From Pomphorhynchus laevis (taxonomy: Eukaryota; Acanthocephala; Palaeacanthocephala; Echinorhynchida; Pomphorhynchidae): a DNA stretch of 64,000 bases. Positions within the stretch are counted from its first letter, which is position 1. The number at the start of each line of letters is the position of its first letter. A model generated the notes under the pieces. The model searched no databases. It saw only the letters and a program-made list of their open reading frames with translations, and was not told the DNA's origin. A program made the position numbers and the translations under genes. Below are positions 36,176-51,440 of the stretch, one piece after another. The DNA lies in contig WNNJ02000177.1 in NCBI GenBank assembly GCA_012934845.2, positions 1-64,000 of the forward strand, read 5' to 3'.

Positions 36176-36359
36176 GATAGTGAACGCCTTGTTTTAAAAA
36201 TCAATTACAACTTTGACAGTGAAAGTTATGTATGGGCCCATTTGCGGGAACCCTCTTTCTTGTAAATTATTGTAATTATTTTATTAAAAAAATATATAAT
36301 TATTATGAAGCGTTGAGAAACAACAAATCGCGATGTAAGAGGCACCGAAAATCTTAAAG

Positions 36360-36640
36360 AAAACTTTACAACGTGCATCAATCAAGGGGGAATCAAGTTG
36401 GTTGAGCACACGCCCGCTCGCAGCAAAAGATCATATCACCTCACGAGCAATGAATTTCAAGATGCACTGGCCGTTCGTTACAATTGGCCCACAAGCGGAT
36501 GCTCATCAAACTGTATATGTAGAGAATTACTCAGGCGCGCCGAGATCAAGGAATGGAGCATCTGTGACCCTGTCCAGCACCAGCAGTCCTGAGGAACGGA
36601 CGTCACTCTATCGATTTCGGACTGAGGGCTGAAGATGGAT
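36360..36640 (+). pseudogene. second short fragment of the RLE-type C-terminus
   Basis: Reads SYHLTSNEFQDALAVRYNWP, which equals the YRLSKLQFQDALATRYGW segment of the copy at 63028-63996. It is followed by a scrambled zinc region. It is in the same orientation as the larger copy that ends 160 bp upstream, so it may be part of the same insertion or an independent fragment. Confidence 0.6.
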
Positions 36641-37242
36641 GAGGACAGAACTATTTTAATAAAACATGTATCAATGTTTTTTTTCTTTATTGCGAATAAA
36701 ATTTTATTGTTAAAAATAATAATTCATTAAATAACTAATTATTAATAATAACAACTAATTATTAATTTATTAATTATTATTTATTATTAATTACGATTAT
36801 TTATGAAATTAACTTTTAAAAATATAACGGAAATCACAATTAATTAGTGAATTTGTTGCCTTTCCCGTTTTTCTATAAATATTACTTAAAAAATATACAA
36901 TAAATATGCGCACAAATAACCGGCATATCTATTCAATATCTTTACTTTGCATAATGCATAAACGCCTAAATATCAAATTATAAGGCGTTATTATATGGAT
37001 AATAACGCCTTAATTAGGCGTTATGGATAATAACGCCTCTGACATTATATTTACATAAACGAAAAGAAATAAGACATTCAACGAAATTTGAAATCGAAAT
37101 TTTTATTTTAGGCACTTCAATCTTTAAAAGGTTCCAGTATAAACGTATCATTATATGTAAAACAGATATCGTAGATAAAATTTGAAAAGATATATAATGA
37201 AAATAAATTAATCATTATATTAAAATTGTACTATTACAACGT
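36641..37242. other. AT-rich spacer and 3' flank of polyubiquitin A
   Basis: Holds two adjacent hairpins (36982-37038) and AT-rich DNA. The 3' UTR of the minus-strand polyubiquitin gene should extend into it from 37242 leftwards; possible AATAAA-like signals exist, but none stands out. Confidence 0.45.
36982..37038. repeat. two tandem palindromes, AAGGCGTTATTA type
   Basis: The first is a perfect 12-bp-arm hairpin (AAGGCGTTATTA, spacer TATGGA, TAATAACGCCTT; 36982-37011). The second is a shortened version (AGGCGTTATGGATAATAACG..., 37016-37038). They lie 205-260 bp beyond the polyubiquitin A stop codon. Confidence 0.75.
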
Positions 37243-39380
<2,138 letters not shown>

Positions 39381-39845
39381 AATAGAGATATAAGCTCATC
39401 AGGAATGAGTGATATGTTATTAGGTTCCGCTCTTATACCATAAAACTAACTTTACTAGTATTGCATGTGATTTGCAAAAATATAAATTAATTAAAAAAAA
39501 TATTAACAAAGATGAGATATATCAAATCAGCTAACTGAGTCCAAGTATATAATATAATTATAAAATAAACAAAACATAATAATGCTAAATCAAAATTTAA
39601 TAATTAAATAATAAAATTAATAATTGTTTTTAGATTTTCTATAATTTAAATCAAGTTAAAAAAATGAAATTTAAAATAAACGTCATTTTTATGAATTGAC
39701 TAATAAATAACAGACGTTGTATCAGAATAAGAATTAGAGGTCATCAGGAGGAACTGCTATGCTATCAGGTTTCGGCCCCTAACTCCTCTACCCAACATAG
39801 CAGCGGGGCCAAATACATGCTAATGATGTATTTCCTCTGATAAAA
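39381..39845 (-). repeat. PLE-associated terminal sequence, tandem pair
   Basis: On the minus strand two homologous blocks share CCTGATGA and TATTCTGATAC, at about 39360-39425 and 39705-39770, some 345 bp apart. The upstream block (39740-39845) also shares CAGAGGAAATAC, GCTGCTATGTTG, GAAACCTGATA and CATAGCAGTTCCTCC with 15391-15505. It follows a Penelope-like thumb fragment (39878-40140) on the same strand. The spacing suggests a partial terminal repeat of a Penelope-like element. Confidence 0.5.
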
Positions 39846-39877
39846 CTATATAGTATCTTATTCTAATACAAAGTATA

Positions 39878-40180
39878 TTATTTATTATCCATCCATAAAA
39901 ATTTGCCACTTAAGAGTTTAAATTTATTCTTTATATTATTGTGTTGATTTATATATTTTACTATTTTCTGCTTGATGTTATTTTTATAGTAACCTAGTTT
40001 AAAATATCCATCTATTAAATTTTTTAAATGATTTTGAAGAAAGCCAATATCATTACATATTGTTGCAATTCTTAAAATTTCATTATTTAATGTATTATAT
40101 TTTATATTATATGGTATGCATGAATGCTCATGCAAAAATATGTTTCTTGTAAATTTAAATATGTCATCTTTACGATATAA
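39878..40180 (-). pseudogene. Penelope-like RT thumb/linker fragment, minus strand
   Basis: The minus frame from 40135 reads HEHSCIPYNIKYNTLNNEIL, then RIATICNDIGFLQNH and ...NIKQKIVKYINQHNN, near-identical to 22120-22290 on the plus strand. It ends before the GIY-YIG domain. The fragment is inverted relative to the next PLE fragment at 40280. Confidence 0.75.
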
Positions 40181-40279
40181 AAATCTGACGATATGTCACC
40201 TTACGATGTCATCTTATGATATATTCCAATGTATTGATAGGTATTTAACTCTACTTATTTTTTTTCAATAAAAAATAAT

Positions 40280-40620
40280 AATTTAGCAAAAGTAGGGACA
40301 TCTATATTTAGACAAGTAAAAGGTGTTTCAATGGGAGGTTATAGTAGCCCAATTATAGCTGAATTGTTTTAGCTTTATAAAATATGAATTTGTTCATAAC
40401 TGTGTAAAACATAAATCTAAGATATACAAAGATAAAATGTTTCGATATTTTGATGTGTATTTAACGATAATAATTTTATTCAACAAGCAAACATGATCAC
40501 TCCATATATTAAATATACCAAATAATAAAAAATATAATACATTAAATAATGAAATTTTAAGAAATGTCACAATATGTAATGATATATGGAACTGAAAAAT
40601 ATATTATTGCCGAAGCATGT
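40280..40620 (+). pseudogene. Penelope-like RT motif B fragment, plus strand
   Basis: Reads FRQVKGVSMGGYSSPIIAEL, matching the PLE motif B (Q..G..MG...SP..A.L), then a stop. Shared DNA with 21790-21960 follows (GAATTTGTTCATAACTGTG), and a repeat of the thumb start (ATAATACATTAAATAATGAAATTTTAAGAA). Together with 39878-40180 it forms a head-to-head or palindromic PLE remnant. Confidence 0.7.
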
Positions 40621-41488
40621 GAAAACTTACCGTCTCTTCGGGGACTATTGTTTTTTCAAGCTTTAAAAAAGCTTCAATTCTCACTTTGATTTTATCTTTG
40701 ACCACAAAATTGCAGTTTCTGTATTGTAGTTCAGATATCAAATATCTAACATGTCTTCAGGCATTTTACAACCATTCAAACAGTTTTTGATGTTTTCCAT
40801 AGAATATTTAAATTATATTCCTTTATAAAATTATTCTAAATTATTAAAATATAAATTGAATTTAATAACTAAATTGGCTGCAAAACTCTATAGGCAGTTT
40901 TTAATGTATTTCTTCCATAAAATAATTGAAATTATATTAATTGTCAGGAAATTAAATTGATTATATTGAACTAAAATACGTGAATGTAATATGAAACTGT
41001 ACATTAAAAGCAAAGGAACTTTTTAATTTTGAATTTAAACTTATAGCACAAATACGTTAATTATTAGAGTAGCGAGAAACTTGAAAGCTGCTTTGACTTT
41101 AAAGCAGTGTTCGTTATATTTAATTAAAAAAAGGAGAATTTAAATTAAGATATACAAGCTAAACAAACATTTAATTTAGATTTACTAAACAAGAAATTGT
41201 TCATAATTGAAAAACTTTTCAATGAGCCTAAAATATCTTAAGAGAAGAGTGAAAAATATAAAAGTGAAAAAGTATAAAAGTGAATGTGTATTAAGAGATT
41301 AGATTAATATAGCAGATTTACATTCGAAAGATTGTAAACGAAAATTGAACGAAAATTTAAAATTCCAAATCAAAATAATAAAAATTCTAAAAATATCTAG
41401 ACTAAAAAGCTGTTTTATTTCTACGAAAAATTTGTGGATTATATTTACATTATTTAATAGGATATTCATCCGGATATGTATTTTAGAC
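40621..41488. other. AT-rich DNA, no gene seen
   Basis: No recognised feature. Confidence 0.45.
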
Positions 41489-41687
41489 ATTCAGGAACAA
41501 TCAGGTATAATTGAATTTTAGCTAAATTATTGTATTTCGCTAGTAACTATTAGCGAAATTAGCATCTTCAGAAATCAGAAACAATTTTTCTAATATTTTT
41601 TACATGTTTAAAATTTCTGAAGATGCTGGTAGTTACTAGCGAAATATAAAAAAATTGTCTTCTAATTATACCGGATCGTTCGTGAAT
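41489..41687. repeat. foldback MITE-like element, about 200 bp
   Basis: Terminal arms ATTCAGGAACAATCAGGTAT and its diverged complement ending ACGAACGATCCGG-type (41663-41687) enclose inner arms TTTCGCTAGTAACTA...GCATCTTCAGAAAT and ATTTCTGAAGATGC...TAGTTACTAGCGAAA. Parts of the same family occur near 5530, 6677, 15835-15875, 15961-16040, 16740-16815, 20455-20490 and 42748-42800. It has no coding capacity and so is non-autonomous. Confidence 0.75.
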
Positions 41688-41829
41688 ATTTGAGTTATTT
41701 AATCGTTCACAAACAGTTATAATCTGCAAACCTCCAACGCTGCTAATAAGTACTGACTTAGAGGTTGTAAAACAAGGGGGATAAATATATCCCCCTTGTT
41801 ATATCCTCCTATATGTATATATTCTCACG

Positions 41830-42015
41830 TTACTATTATGTTCAGAAAATGAAATCATAAATCTTTTGTTCAGTGACCCATTAAATATTAAAACAAAAAT
41901 TTAACATTATTAAAACAAGGGGCATAAAACGTCGTCTTTAAAAACTCAACACTATATAGATTCTAATATTCGTTTCAACTCATGACAGATGAAGGAATTG
42001 CGATCAAACCTCAAC
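41830..42015 (+). repeat. dispersed repeat shared with 18656-18890
   Basis: Contains TGAAATCATAAATCTTTTGTT, GTGACCCATTAAATATT and GATGAAGGAATTGCGATCAA, the same blocks seen on the minus strand at 18656-18890. Flanking CTCCAACGCTG segments at 41738 and 42070 form a further local duplication. Confidence 0.5.
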
Positions 42016-43892
42016 AAATTGCTAATAAAAAGCCAACAATCTTAGTATATAATTCTAATCTGCGAAGCTCCAACGCTGATTAATAATTTAGAGATTAATA
42101 CAAGAATGGATAATAAAGCCTCTCTTTACTACAGAGAGATTCTAGTATTCGTTTCCAATCATGACATATTAGTGAATTGCTTCAAAAACGAAAATCAATT
42201 TTTATATAAACTTAATGATTTAAGTAATCTGTATTTATGTTGCCTAACATTGGGAATTTTTCGATTGCTTAAATTTTGATAAGATTGTAGCTAGTGCTTC
42301 TATGCATGTCCATTGTTCGTGCGATAAAACTATTTTAAAGTTCGTTTAAGCTCATTAATACCATTATGTCCATACCTTAAAAAGATAAAGTTGTTCTGTT
42401 CTTGAGTGATTGTGAGGATCGTTCCTAACCTTTTCATTGCTATTTATCATATCTTTTGTACTGACAGTTCGTAAGGTCAATTATATAGTATTTTTAAATG
42501 TCGAGACATTACTAGTTTGTACTGTAGTATATAAAAGTATATCCCCGAATAATAAGAAACAAGCTTTCCTGATAAATGATCACTTCACAATAATGTAGGA
42601 TAGAAGCCGAGATAATCTGGACTAGTTCATTAAGCGATATACATCCTGCGATGAATATGTACAATAAAATTTGAATATAGAAATGTTTACAACATTTCAA
42701 ACTGAAATTCAACTATCTAATTTCGTACGAAATTAAAAGTAAAATATTCAGGAACGACCGGGAATAATTGAAAGTCAACAAAATTATTTTGATATTTCTC
42801 CAATCTACATGAATCATATCAATAAAAATTGATATTAATACATTTTGTATTAGTATAGTATTATTAATTAATATTAATATAAGAAATCTCATTCTATTTT
42901 ATTTTCAAAAAGAAGCATTTAGTTAGTTGCGCTTTATAAAAAAACGATAAAAATGTAAAAACCGCAACAACAATTGAAATTAGAAAATTGTATATTAAAA
43001 ATAAAAATCAAGCATATATTATAAATATAATCTAATTTAGAAAAAATATTAGAAAATATTAGAAAATTAATATTTACTAAATATTTTAAAATATTTTACA
43101 TAACTTCATACATATATTTACTTATAAATTGATGTATATTGGTTCACAGGAATATACAGCATAAAATATTACAAATAACGCTCATTATTATGATCTTACA
43201 AATGCGACAATTCGCAAATTAAAAAAATTCAAATATCACAATAAAATATGACAAAATAAAAAATTAATATGAATAATATATTAACTTAAAAAGTATTCAA
43301 GATTTTTAATATAAATCGTATATCGGTCAGAATTACATTTTGGCAAAATTTAGTCTTTATACAGCCAGTCATTCCAAAGAAAAAAAAAAACAATATTTTT
43401 TCAATCAGTATTTCGGCTGTCCAGGCAGCCTTTTTAAGGGATTGCAATCAGATAGCGCGATTTGAACTTTTATAAATAAATAGATAAATTATATAAAATT
43501 TATACAATAAATATACATTTTTATTTATATATTATACATTACATACAAAATTAATATCGGTATATCAATCAATTGATTAAGATGATGTATTACGAGATTT
43601 ATATAACAATCAAAATACAACTTTAAATAGCGTTTTAAATATATCTAAATTTATGATTATAACTTTTTCTTTATAAAAGTGACAATTTAGGCTTATCGAG
43701 TATATACCTTTCCAAAATACGAAACTAAAACGTTTAATAATTCAAAGGTAAAAACGACTATCGATACTGACGAATATATGAATTGAGCAACATAAATCAA
43801 AAAAAAGCTAAAGACAAACATGCTAACTTTCCTTTGTGTAAACTAATAATTTATTAAACACAGAACAAAATTAATCCGGAATAGATAAAAGC
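42016..43892. other. AT-rich DNA and 3' flank of polyubiquitin B
   Basis: No gene seen. A foldback-family arm lies at 42748-42800 (ATTCAGGAACGACCGG). The 66-codon minus frame at 42512 is not convincing. A poly-A run is at 43380-43390. Confidence 0.45.
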
Positions 43893-45925
<2,033 letters not shown>

Positions 45926-46455
45926 TATTTTTATTAACTTCTGAACACACGGTTTAATTACTTTAACTATCTTTAAGTATCTTTTTTATTTAAGTAAACT
46001 AACTTCTTGGTCGTATAAACTTCTATGCCCAATTATTAATTTTATAATTTTAATTTAACAATTGACTAATTGTAATTCAACTTTATTTTTTCAACATATT
46101 GAGTTCTTGTTCTTATGAACTTCTAAGCTCAATTTATAATTATTAATTTTATAATTTTAAATTTATACATTTAATAATTTTTTATTTTATTTAAAGACTT
46201 CAAATATATGATCTTATTAACATCTAAACACAGTTATAAATTAATTTATTTAATTTTTATAATTGTTATTTAATTCTTTTTTAAAACTTCAACTGCTTGA
46301 CCTCATTAACTTTTAAACACAACTTTTAATTAATTTTTTAATTTTTATAATTAATTGTTAATTCTAATTGAAAAATAACTTCTCGACCTCATTTTATAAT
46401 TTAAAATTATAAAATTCTAATTTTATATAATTATATCACATATAATATATCACAT
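45926..46455. repeat. AT-rich tandem array, left part
   Basis: Imperfect repeats of about 100 bp built on CTTGACCTCATTAACTTCTAAACACAATTTTT-type units, interrupted by retroelement fragments and resuming at 47780 and 48970. Confidence 0.7.
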
Positions 46456-46459
46456 ATAA

Positions 46460-47760
46460 TATGGAACTATATATTACGCAGTTCCACCTTCTCGAATGCA
46501 ATCGCGCGTCTGTTGCCTGGTGTCAAGACTGTTGAACATGGCTCGGTGAAGCTTTTGGGTTCAACGAATCGGGAAACGATACGAGCATCGATGCAGACAT
46601 CGCCGACGCTACAACCGAACTAGACGAAATGACTTCCCGCCTCATGCAACTGACTAGATATGACGCGTTATACCTTCTTAGACATTGTGTTAGCATACCA
46701 AAAATCAGATATCGCCTTCGTTCCACACTAGCCTTCAAGCAAACATCGATTAACGATTACTATAACATTTTACGATCATCCCTCTAGGCGGTACTTAGCA
46801 TCCATCTCGACGATAGAGCTTGGTGCGATGCTCCACTTCCGGTTGTTCTCGGGGGTCTCAGGATTACATCCGCCGCCATTATAGATTTACAAGCTTATCA
46901 GTCCTCAGTGTCAAAAACGCAGAGGTTAGTAGATCTTTTGTAGTCGGGTAGTCCAATCCCAGTCAGTAGTGACCTGACTTAGCCGACGGCAAATTAAGGT
47001 GGTCCTCGTTTATCACCACTGAGTCAACGAAGGATGCACAGAGACAGGGTTTTGGGACCATCATAAATTGCACGTCTGCACGCAGTTGAGGTAAATGCGG
47101 CGGGTACATTTTTAGAGACCGTCCCATGCGCCTCTACAAGTACAAGGCTGGACGACGAAACAGTGAGAATTACAGTTGGCCTAAGTTTGGGACTTGTATA
47201 TGTGTAGCTCATACATGTCACTGCGGAGCAGCGGTGGATTCTTTTGGACGGCACGGATTGGACTGCTATAAGTCGACCGGACGACATTTTAGGCACGCAC
47301 AGATGAATGCCACAATCAAAGTGTCACTTGCCGTTGAGGTTACACGAGTCAACTGGAATGCTGCGTACCGATGGTAAACGGCCAGACGGCGCTACTCTTG
47401 CGCCCTGGGAACGTGGGAGGTTTCTCGCATAGAATTACACATGTGTGAACACACTGGGCATCCTCCTATTTGGCCCGTTCATTACTAGGTGCAGGCACCT
47501 TGGCATCGGACGCCGAGCGAACAATGCGCACAAAGTACAGCGACCCGAATCCCGCGTTCACGGTTTTGTACCTATAGCTGTCGAATCCCTGGGCGCACTA
47601 GGAAAAGACGCGCAAGTATTATTGATATCACTAGGAAGGAAAATCTAGCGAGCGGCCAACGACCTACGCTTGTAAAGATTTCTGCAACAGAGGATCAGCG
47701 CAGCCATTCAGAGGGGTAATGGAGCATGCATCAGGGAGACGATCGCAGGCAGATCCCCAG
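46460..47760 (+). pseudogene. RLE-type retroelement copy 2 (second family), C-terminal half
   Basis: Plus strand, frames broken several times. First the post-RT region LDEMTSRLMQLTRYDALYLL, RHCVSIPKIRYRLRS and (after a stop) APLPVVLGGLRITSAA (46580-46890). Then AGTFLETVPCASTSTRLDD...VGLSLG and HTCHCGAAVDSFGRHGLDC, GRHFRHAQMNATIK (47090-47330). Then the nuclease-like part with the frame lost around TLLRPGNVG (47380-47440), and finally HGFVPIAVESLGALGKDA (47550-47620). The CxCG...HGLxC, RH..xN, PDG..LxPW..G order belongs to a family related to, but distinct from, the copies at 34102 and 63028. The polymerase core upstream is absent. Confidence 0.75.
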
Positions 47761-47779
47761 AAGAATATAATTTCTGACT

Positions 47780-48360
47780 ATAATAATTTTGAATAATTAA
47801 TTTGTATAATAATTTTAATTATTTTGATTTCATATTTTTTCAATAACATTTTATAATTTTTATAACTAATTGTTAATTCTAATTGAAAAATAACTTCTCA
47901 ACTTCTTGACCTCATTAACTTCTAAACACAATTTTCAATTAATTTTATAAATTTTATAACTAATTGCTAATTCTAATTGAAAAATAACTTCTAAAATTCT
48001 TGACCTCATTAACTTCTAAACACAATTTTCAATTAATTTTATAAATTTTACAATTAATTGTTAATTATTCTATTTAGAAAATAACTTCTCAACTTTTTAA
48101 CCTCATTAATTTTAAACAATTTTAAATTAATTGTTTAATTTTCATAAATGTTATTTAATTCTATTTAGGAAATAAATTGTCAATGCTTTGGTCTTAAGAA
48201 CTTCTAGACACAATTTTTAACTATTAATTTAATAATTTAAAATTTATTTTATTTAAAAACTTCAAATTTACGGCCATATTAAGTTCTAAACGCAATTTTT
48301 AATTTTTAATTTTAATTTTTTATTAATTTAATAATCTTTTATTATAGAAACATTCCTTGG
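47780..48360. repeat. AT-rich tandem array, middle part
   Basis: The clearest stretch is 47880-48100, where a unit of about 107 bp (AACTTCT..CTTGACCTCATTAACTTCTAAACACAATTTTCAATTAATTTTATAAATTTTA) repeats twice with few changes, then decays rightwards. Confidence 0.8.
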
Positions 48361-48479
48361 TTTTCTAAATATAAATTTTCGATTAATTTTTAAAATTAAT
48401 AAAATTAATTTTAAATATTTTAATTTATTAATAAATAAATTATTTTAATTTATTAATTAATTAAAATTATCTATTATTT

Positions 48480-48960
48480 TAATAATAAAAGGAGCGGGCG
48501 AAGCTCCTTTTATTAAGGAGCTTATTGATGTGGGACGCCGCCTGCGTAGGCACCCTCGCAGCCAGCAATGTTAGGAATGCAGTCAGAGGAGCGGGCGAAG
48601 CAGCTTCATATGCCGAAGAGCGCAAACGGCTGAAATATGCCGACTTGACCATGTACCACATATTTTGCCCTTTTGGAGTATATACTTATAAATCACTGGG
48701 CTCTTCCTCTTTGGCTCTTGTTAAAGAGATAGGAAAAAGAATAAACCACGTTACCGGGGATTCACGTGCTACTTCATACCTCCTCTAAAACGTTATCATC
48801 ACCATGCAACGTGGAAATGCTGTCAGCATTCTGGCGACGGCTCCAAAGGGCAAGAACATGGTAGGCTTGTGGTAGCAGCCAGTCTTGCAAAAACGAATGA
48901 CATTTATCTACGAAGAAAACAAACGTTCTCCTTAAGTCAATTGTATTAAATGATTACTTT
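48480..48960 (+). pseudogene. RLE-type retroelement, second family, distal C-terminal fragment
   Basis: Plus frame 48525-48788 reads MWDAACVGTLAASNVRNAVR, GAGEAASYAEERKRLKYADL and FCPFGVYTYKSLGSSSLALV. This continues exactly where the copy at 46460-47760 loses its frame (WD.T..DTLA..). It is a separate fragment, because the 47550 segment overlaps it in content. The Trp-Asp after the PDG..PW motif is the putative second metal-binding Asp of the nuclease-like fold. Confidence 0.7.
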
Positions 48961-50229
48961 ACTATTTTATATTCTAAAATATTTAGAATATAAAATTTAT
49001 TTTATAATATTTAGATTACTTTATTAATTTATTAATTTTTATTTTTGATTTTTATTAACTTTTTGCTCTCATTAACTTCTAAACGCAATTTTTAATTATT
49101 AATTTTATAATTTTTATTAACTTTTTAATTTTTATTCTATTACACATCAAAAACTGTAACTTCAAAATTTGTTCAATATTAAATTTAATTTTGTTTAATT
49201 ACGTTATTACTCAATTCATCTTTACGACTACGAAATCAAAATCCGATATTCTAACACGAACTAGAAGAGGAAAATCTAAATTCCAGACTAATACATGGGC
49301 AATCAAATGTTTATGCTCACTTCAAATTTGATGTTAGTTAATAATATCAATATAAGAGATGCTACTGTTTATGGAGACTGAATGTTCAAAGTTTTGAACG
49401 TTTATTGTTTGAGATTTGAAAGCAACAGTAGTAGCCCCGTAATGTTTGGAACTTGCCCACAACACAGCTTTCCGAATTTATTTAAACGCAAATTCGAATT
49501 GAACGCCTAATGACTACGTCAATGATGACGAATCAAACCTTTAAGCCGAAGATTTGCATTCTGAAATGCACGCTCAATCCCTGACTTATAATCCCATCTG
49601 CTACTTGGAATTATAATGAAATATACGCTCAATCCCTGACTTATAATCCCATCTGCTACTATGAGATTTATAATCCCATCTGCTACTATGAGATTTATAA
49701 TCCCATCTTCATGATTTTAAATTAGATCTGCTACTTGGAATTGCAAGGTTAAGCGAGAAGGCAGTACACACATTTAACAAATTTAAAATTCTCCTTTTCA
49801 AACTTGCCTGCTCAACAAAACGCAGCGTTTCTTCAACTCACTTACCAGTAAAGAAAACAAAAATGACTTTGTGTAGTATTTGTTGCAGTAAAACAACAAT
49901 CTCGAAGCTTTTATATGACATTTTAGTCTACACAGAACGGAAAGAATTCTGAATGTCAATTTAAACAATCGTGACGTAACGCTTGAAATATGGAATTACA
50001 GAAAAAGCTTTGCTAAAAAGATCAACTATCAGATAGGGGGCAACACCGTCGAGTCAAAATGACAAGGTCACTGAAATCGTGAATGTTTCTGATGCAGTGT
50101 GAGCACACAGAACATATGTTCTTGCCAAATCAATAAAAAATTCGTCAATAGAAGACGAAGACAACGCATTAAATAAACTTTCAAGCGCTTATGTGTTCAT
50201 CTTCAGATAGCATATAAATACGGACTCGG
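48961..50229. other. array remnant and unassigned DNA
   Basis: 48970-49160 holds the last units of the AT-rich array. At 49570-49700 a short local repeat (CTTATAATCCCATCTGCTAC) occurs four times. No gene seen. Confidence 0.45.
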
Positions 50230-51440
50230 AAATCATTAATTTAGAAAGATAAATTAATTATGAATTATAAAAGATTTGGTCGCGAATTATAAAATTTTTA
50301 ATGCATTCGGTTAATGACTTCACAAACTGAACGACATTTTTGTATATCACTTTATTCAAGACTTTTGCCTAGTCCTATGTAACTTAGAATCAAACGCAAG
50401 CATTGTGTTGATGAATTAATTATGAATTATAAAGGATTCGGTTGCAAATTAAAAAAATTTATGCACTCGTTTAATGAGTTCACAAGCCGAGCCACATTTT
50501 TAGATGCCACTATATTCAAGCCATTGACACAGTCCTATGTAACTCAGAATTCAACTCAAACATTCGGACTTGAATCCTTGCGTTCACAAATTAAAACTAA
50601 TTCTAAAAGATTCGGTTGCGAATTAAAAAAGTTAATGCATTGGGTTAATGAGTTCACAAACTGAACGACATTTTTACATGTCACTTTATTCAAGAATTTT
50701 TGCCTAGTCCTATGTAACTTAGAATCAAACGCAAGCATTGTATTTGTGAATTAATTTTTAATTTTAAAGGATACGGTTGTGAATTAAAATTTTAATGCAC
50801 CGAGGTAATGAGTTCACAAACTGAACGGCATTTTTACATGTCACTTTATTCAAGCCCTTTGACTAGTCATATGTAACTCAGAATTCGACTCAAACATTCG
50901 AACTTGAATCCTCGCGTTCAGAAATTAAAACTAATTCTAAAAGGTTCAATTGCGAATTAAAATTTTCATGCACCGGCCTCACACAAAAAGAGTCACATTT
51001 TTGAAAGTCACTTTATTTAAACCCTTGTTTCCCAGTGCTATGTAACTCAGAATTCAACTGAAGTATGCAAACTTAAATCCACGCGTTCAGGAATTAAAAC
51101 TAATTCTAAAAGATTCGGTCGCGAATAAAAAAAATTATGCACAAGCCTGATTCACAAAATGAGATACATTTTTACATGACACTTTATTCAAGCCGTTTCC
51201 TAGTTTTATGCAACTCAGAATCTAACTCAAACATTTCTTTAATTAATAAAAACTAATTCTAAAAGATTCGGTCGCGAATAAAAAGTTTTCATTCACCGGC
51301 TTGACGGATTCACAAAATGAGTCATTGACCCAGTCCTGTGTAACTCAGAATCCAACTCAAGCATTCGAACTTGAATAATCAAGCCTTTTTGGCAACAAAA
51401 AGGCTTGATTTAACTCAGAATCAAACGCAAGTATTTAATG
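50230..51440. repeat. degenerate tandem repeats, seven units of 150-177 bp
   Basis: Units start at the box AAAGATTCGGT(C/T)GCGAATTA near 50268, 50430, 50607, 50765, 50938, 51109 and 51260. Further boxes are TTAATGAGTTCACAAACTGA, GACATTTTT, CACTTTATTCAAG, CCTAGTCCTATGTAACT(T/C)AGAATC and AACTCAAACATTCG. Conservation falls to the right. Two short ORFs arise from the repeat and are not genes. Confidence 0.85.

Larger units (their letters stand above)
34102..36204 (+). mobile_element. RLE-type retroelement copy 1, polymerase core deleted
   Basis: Plus strand. It has a Cys-rich N-terminus (34102-34434), a gag-like middle (34440-35000), GAGPSGLDSTSWRNML near 35020, then directly the post-RT region (MGGLGIFDPAI, 35205) and a C-terminal zinc/nuclease-like domain (35462-36175). 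Compared with the third copy and my knowledge of the family, the RT palm between GPSGLD and GGLGI is missing, so this is a deletion derivative. Several frameshifts are present. Elements with this C-terminus are widespread in invertebrate genomes; I call it RLE-type because of the C-terminal motif order, not because I can assign a clade. Confidence 0.75.

Noticed and set aside
39700-39845. Complete hammerhead ribozyme in the Penelope-like terminal sequence
   Set aside because: GAAAC and CTGATGA are both present but 21 bases apart in the wrong order. The intervening bases cannot form the two stems a permuted (type II) hammerhead needs.
41299-41490. 63-codon minus-strand ORF
   Set aside because: Low-complexity Ile/Phe/Asn-rich reading next to the foldback element. 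No motif.
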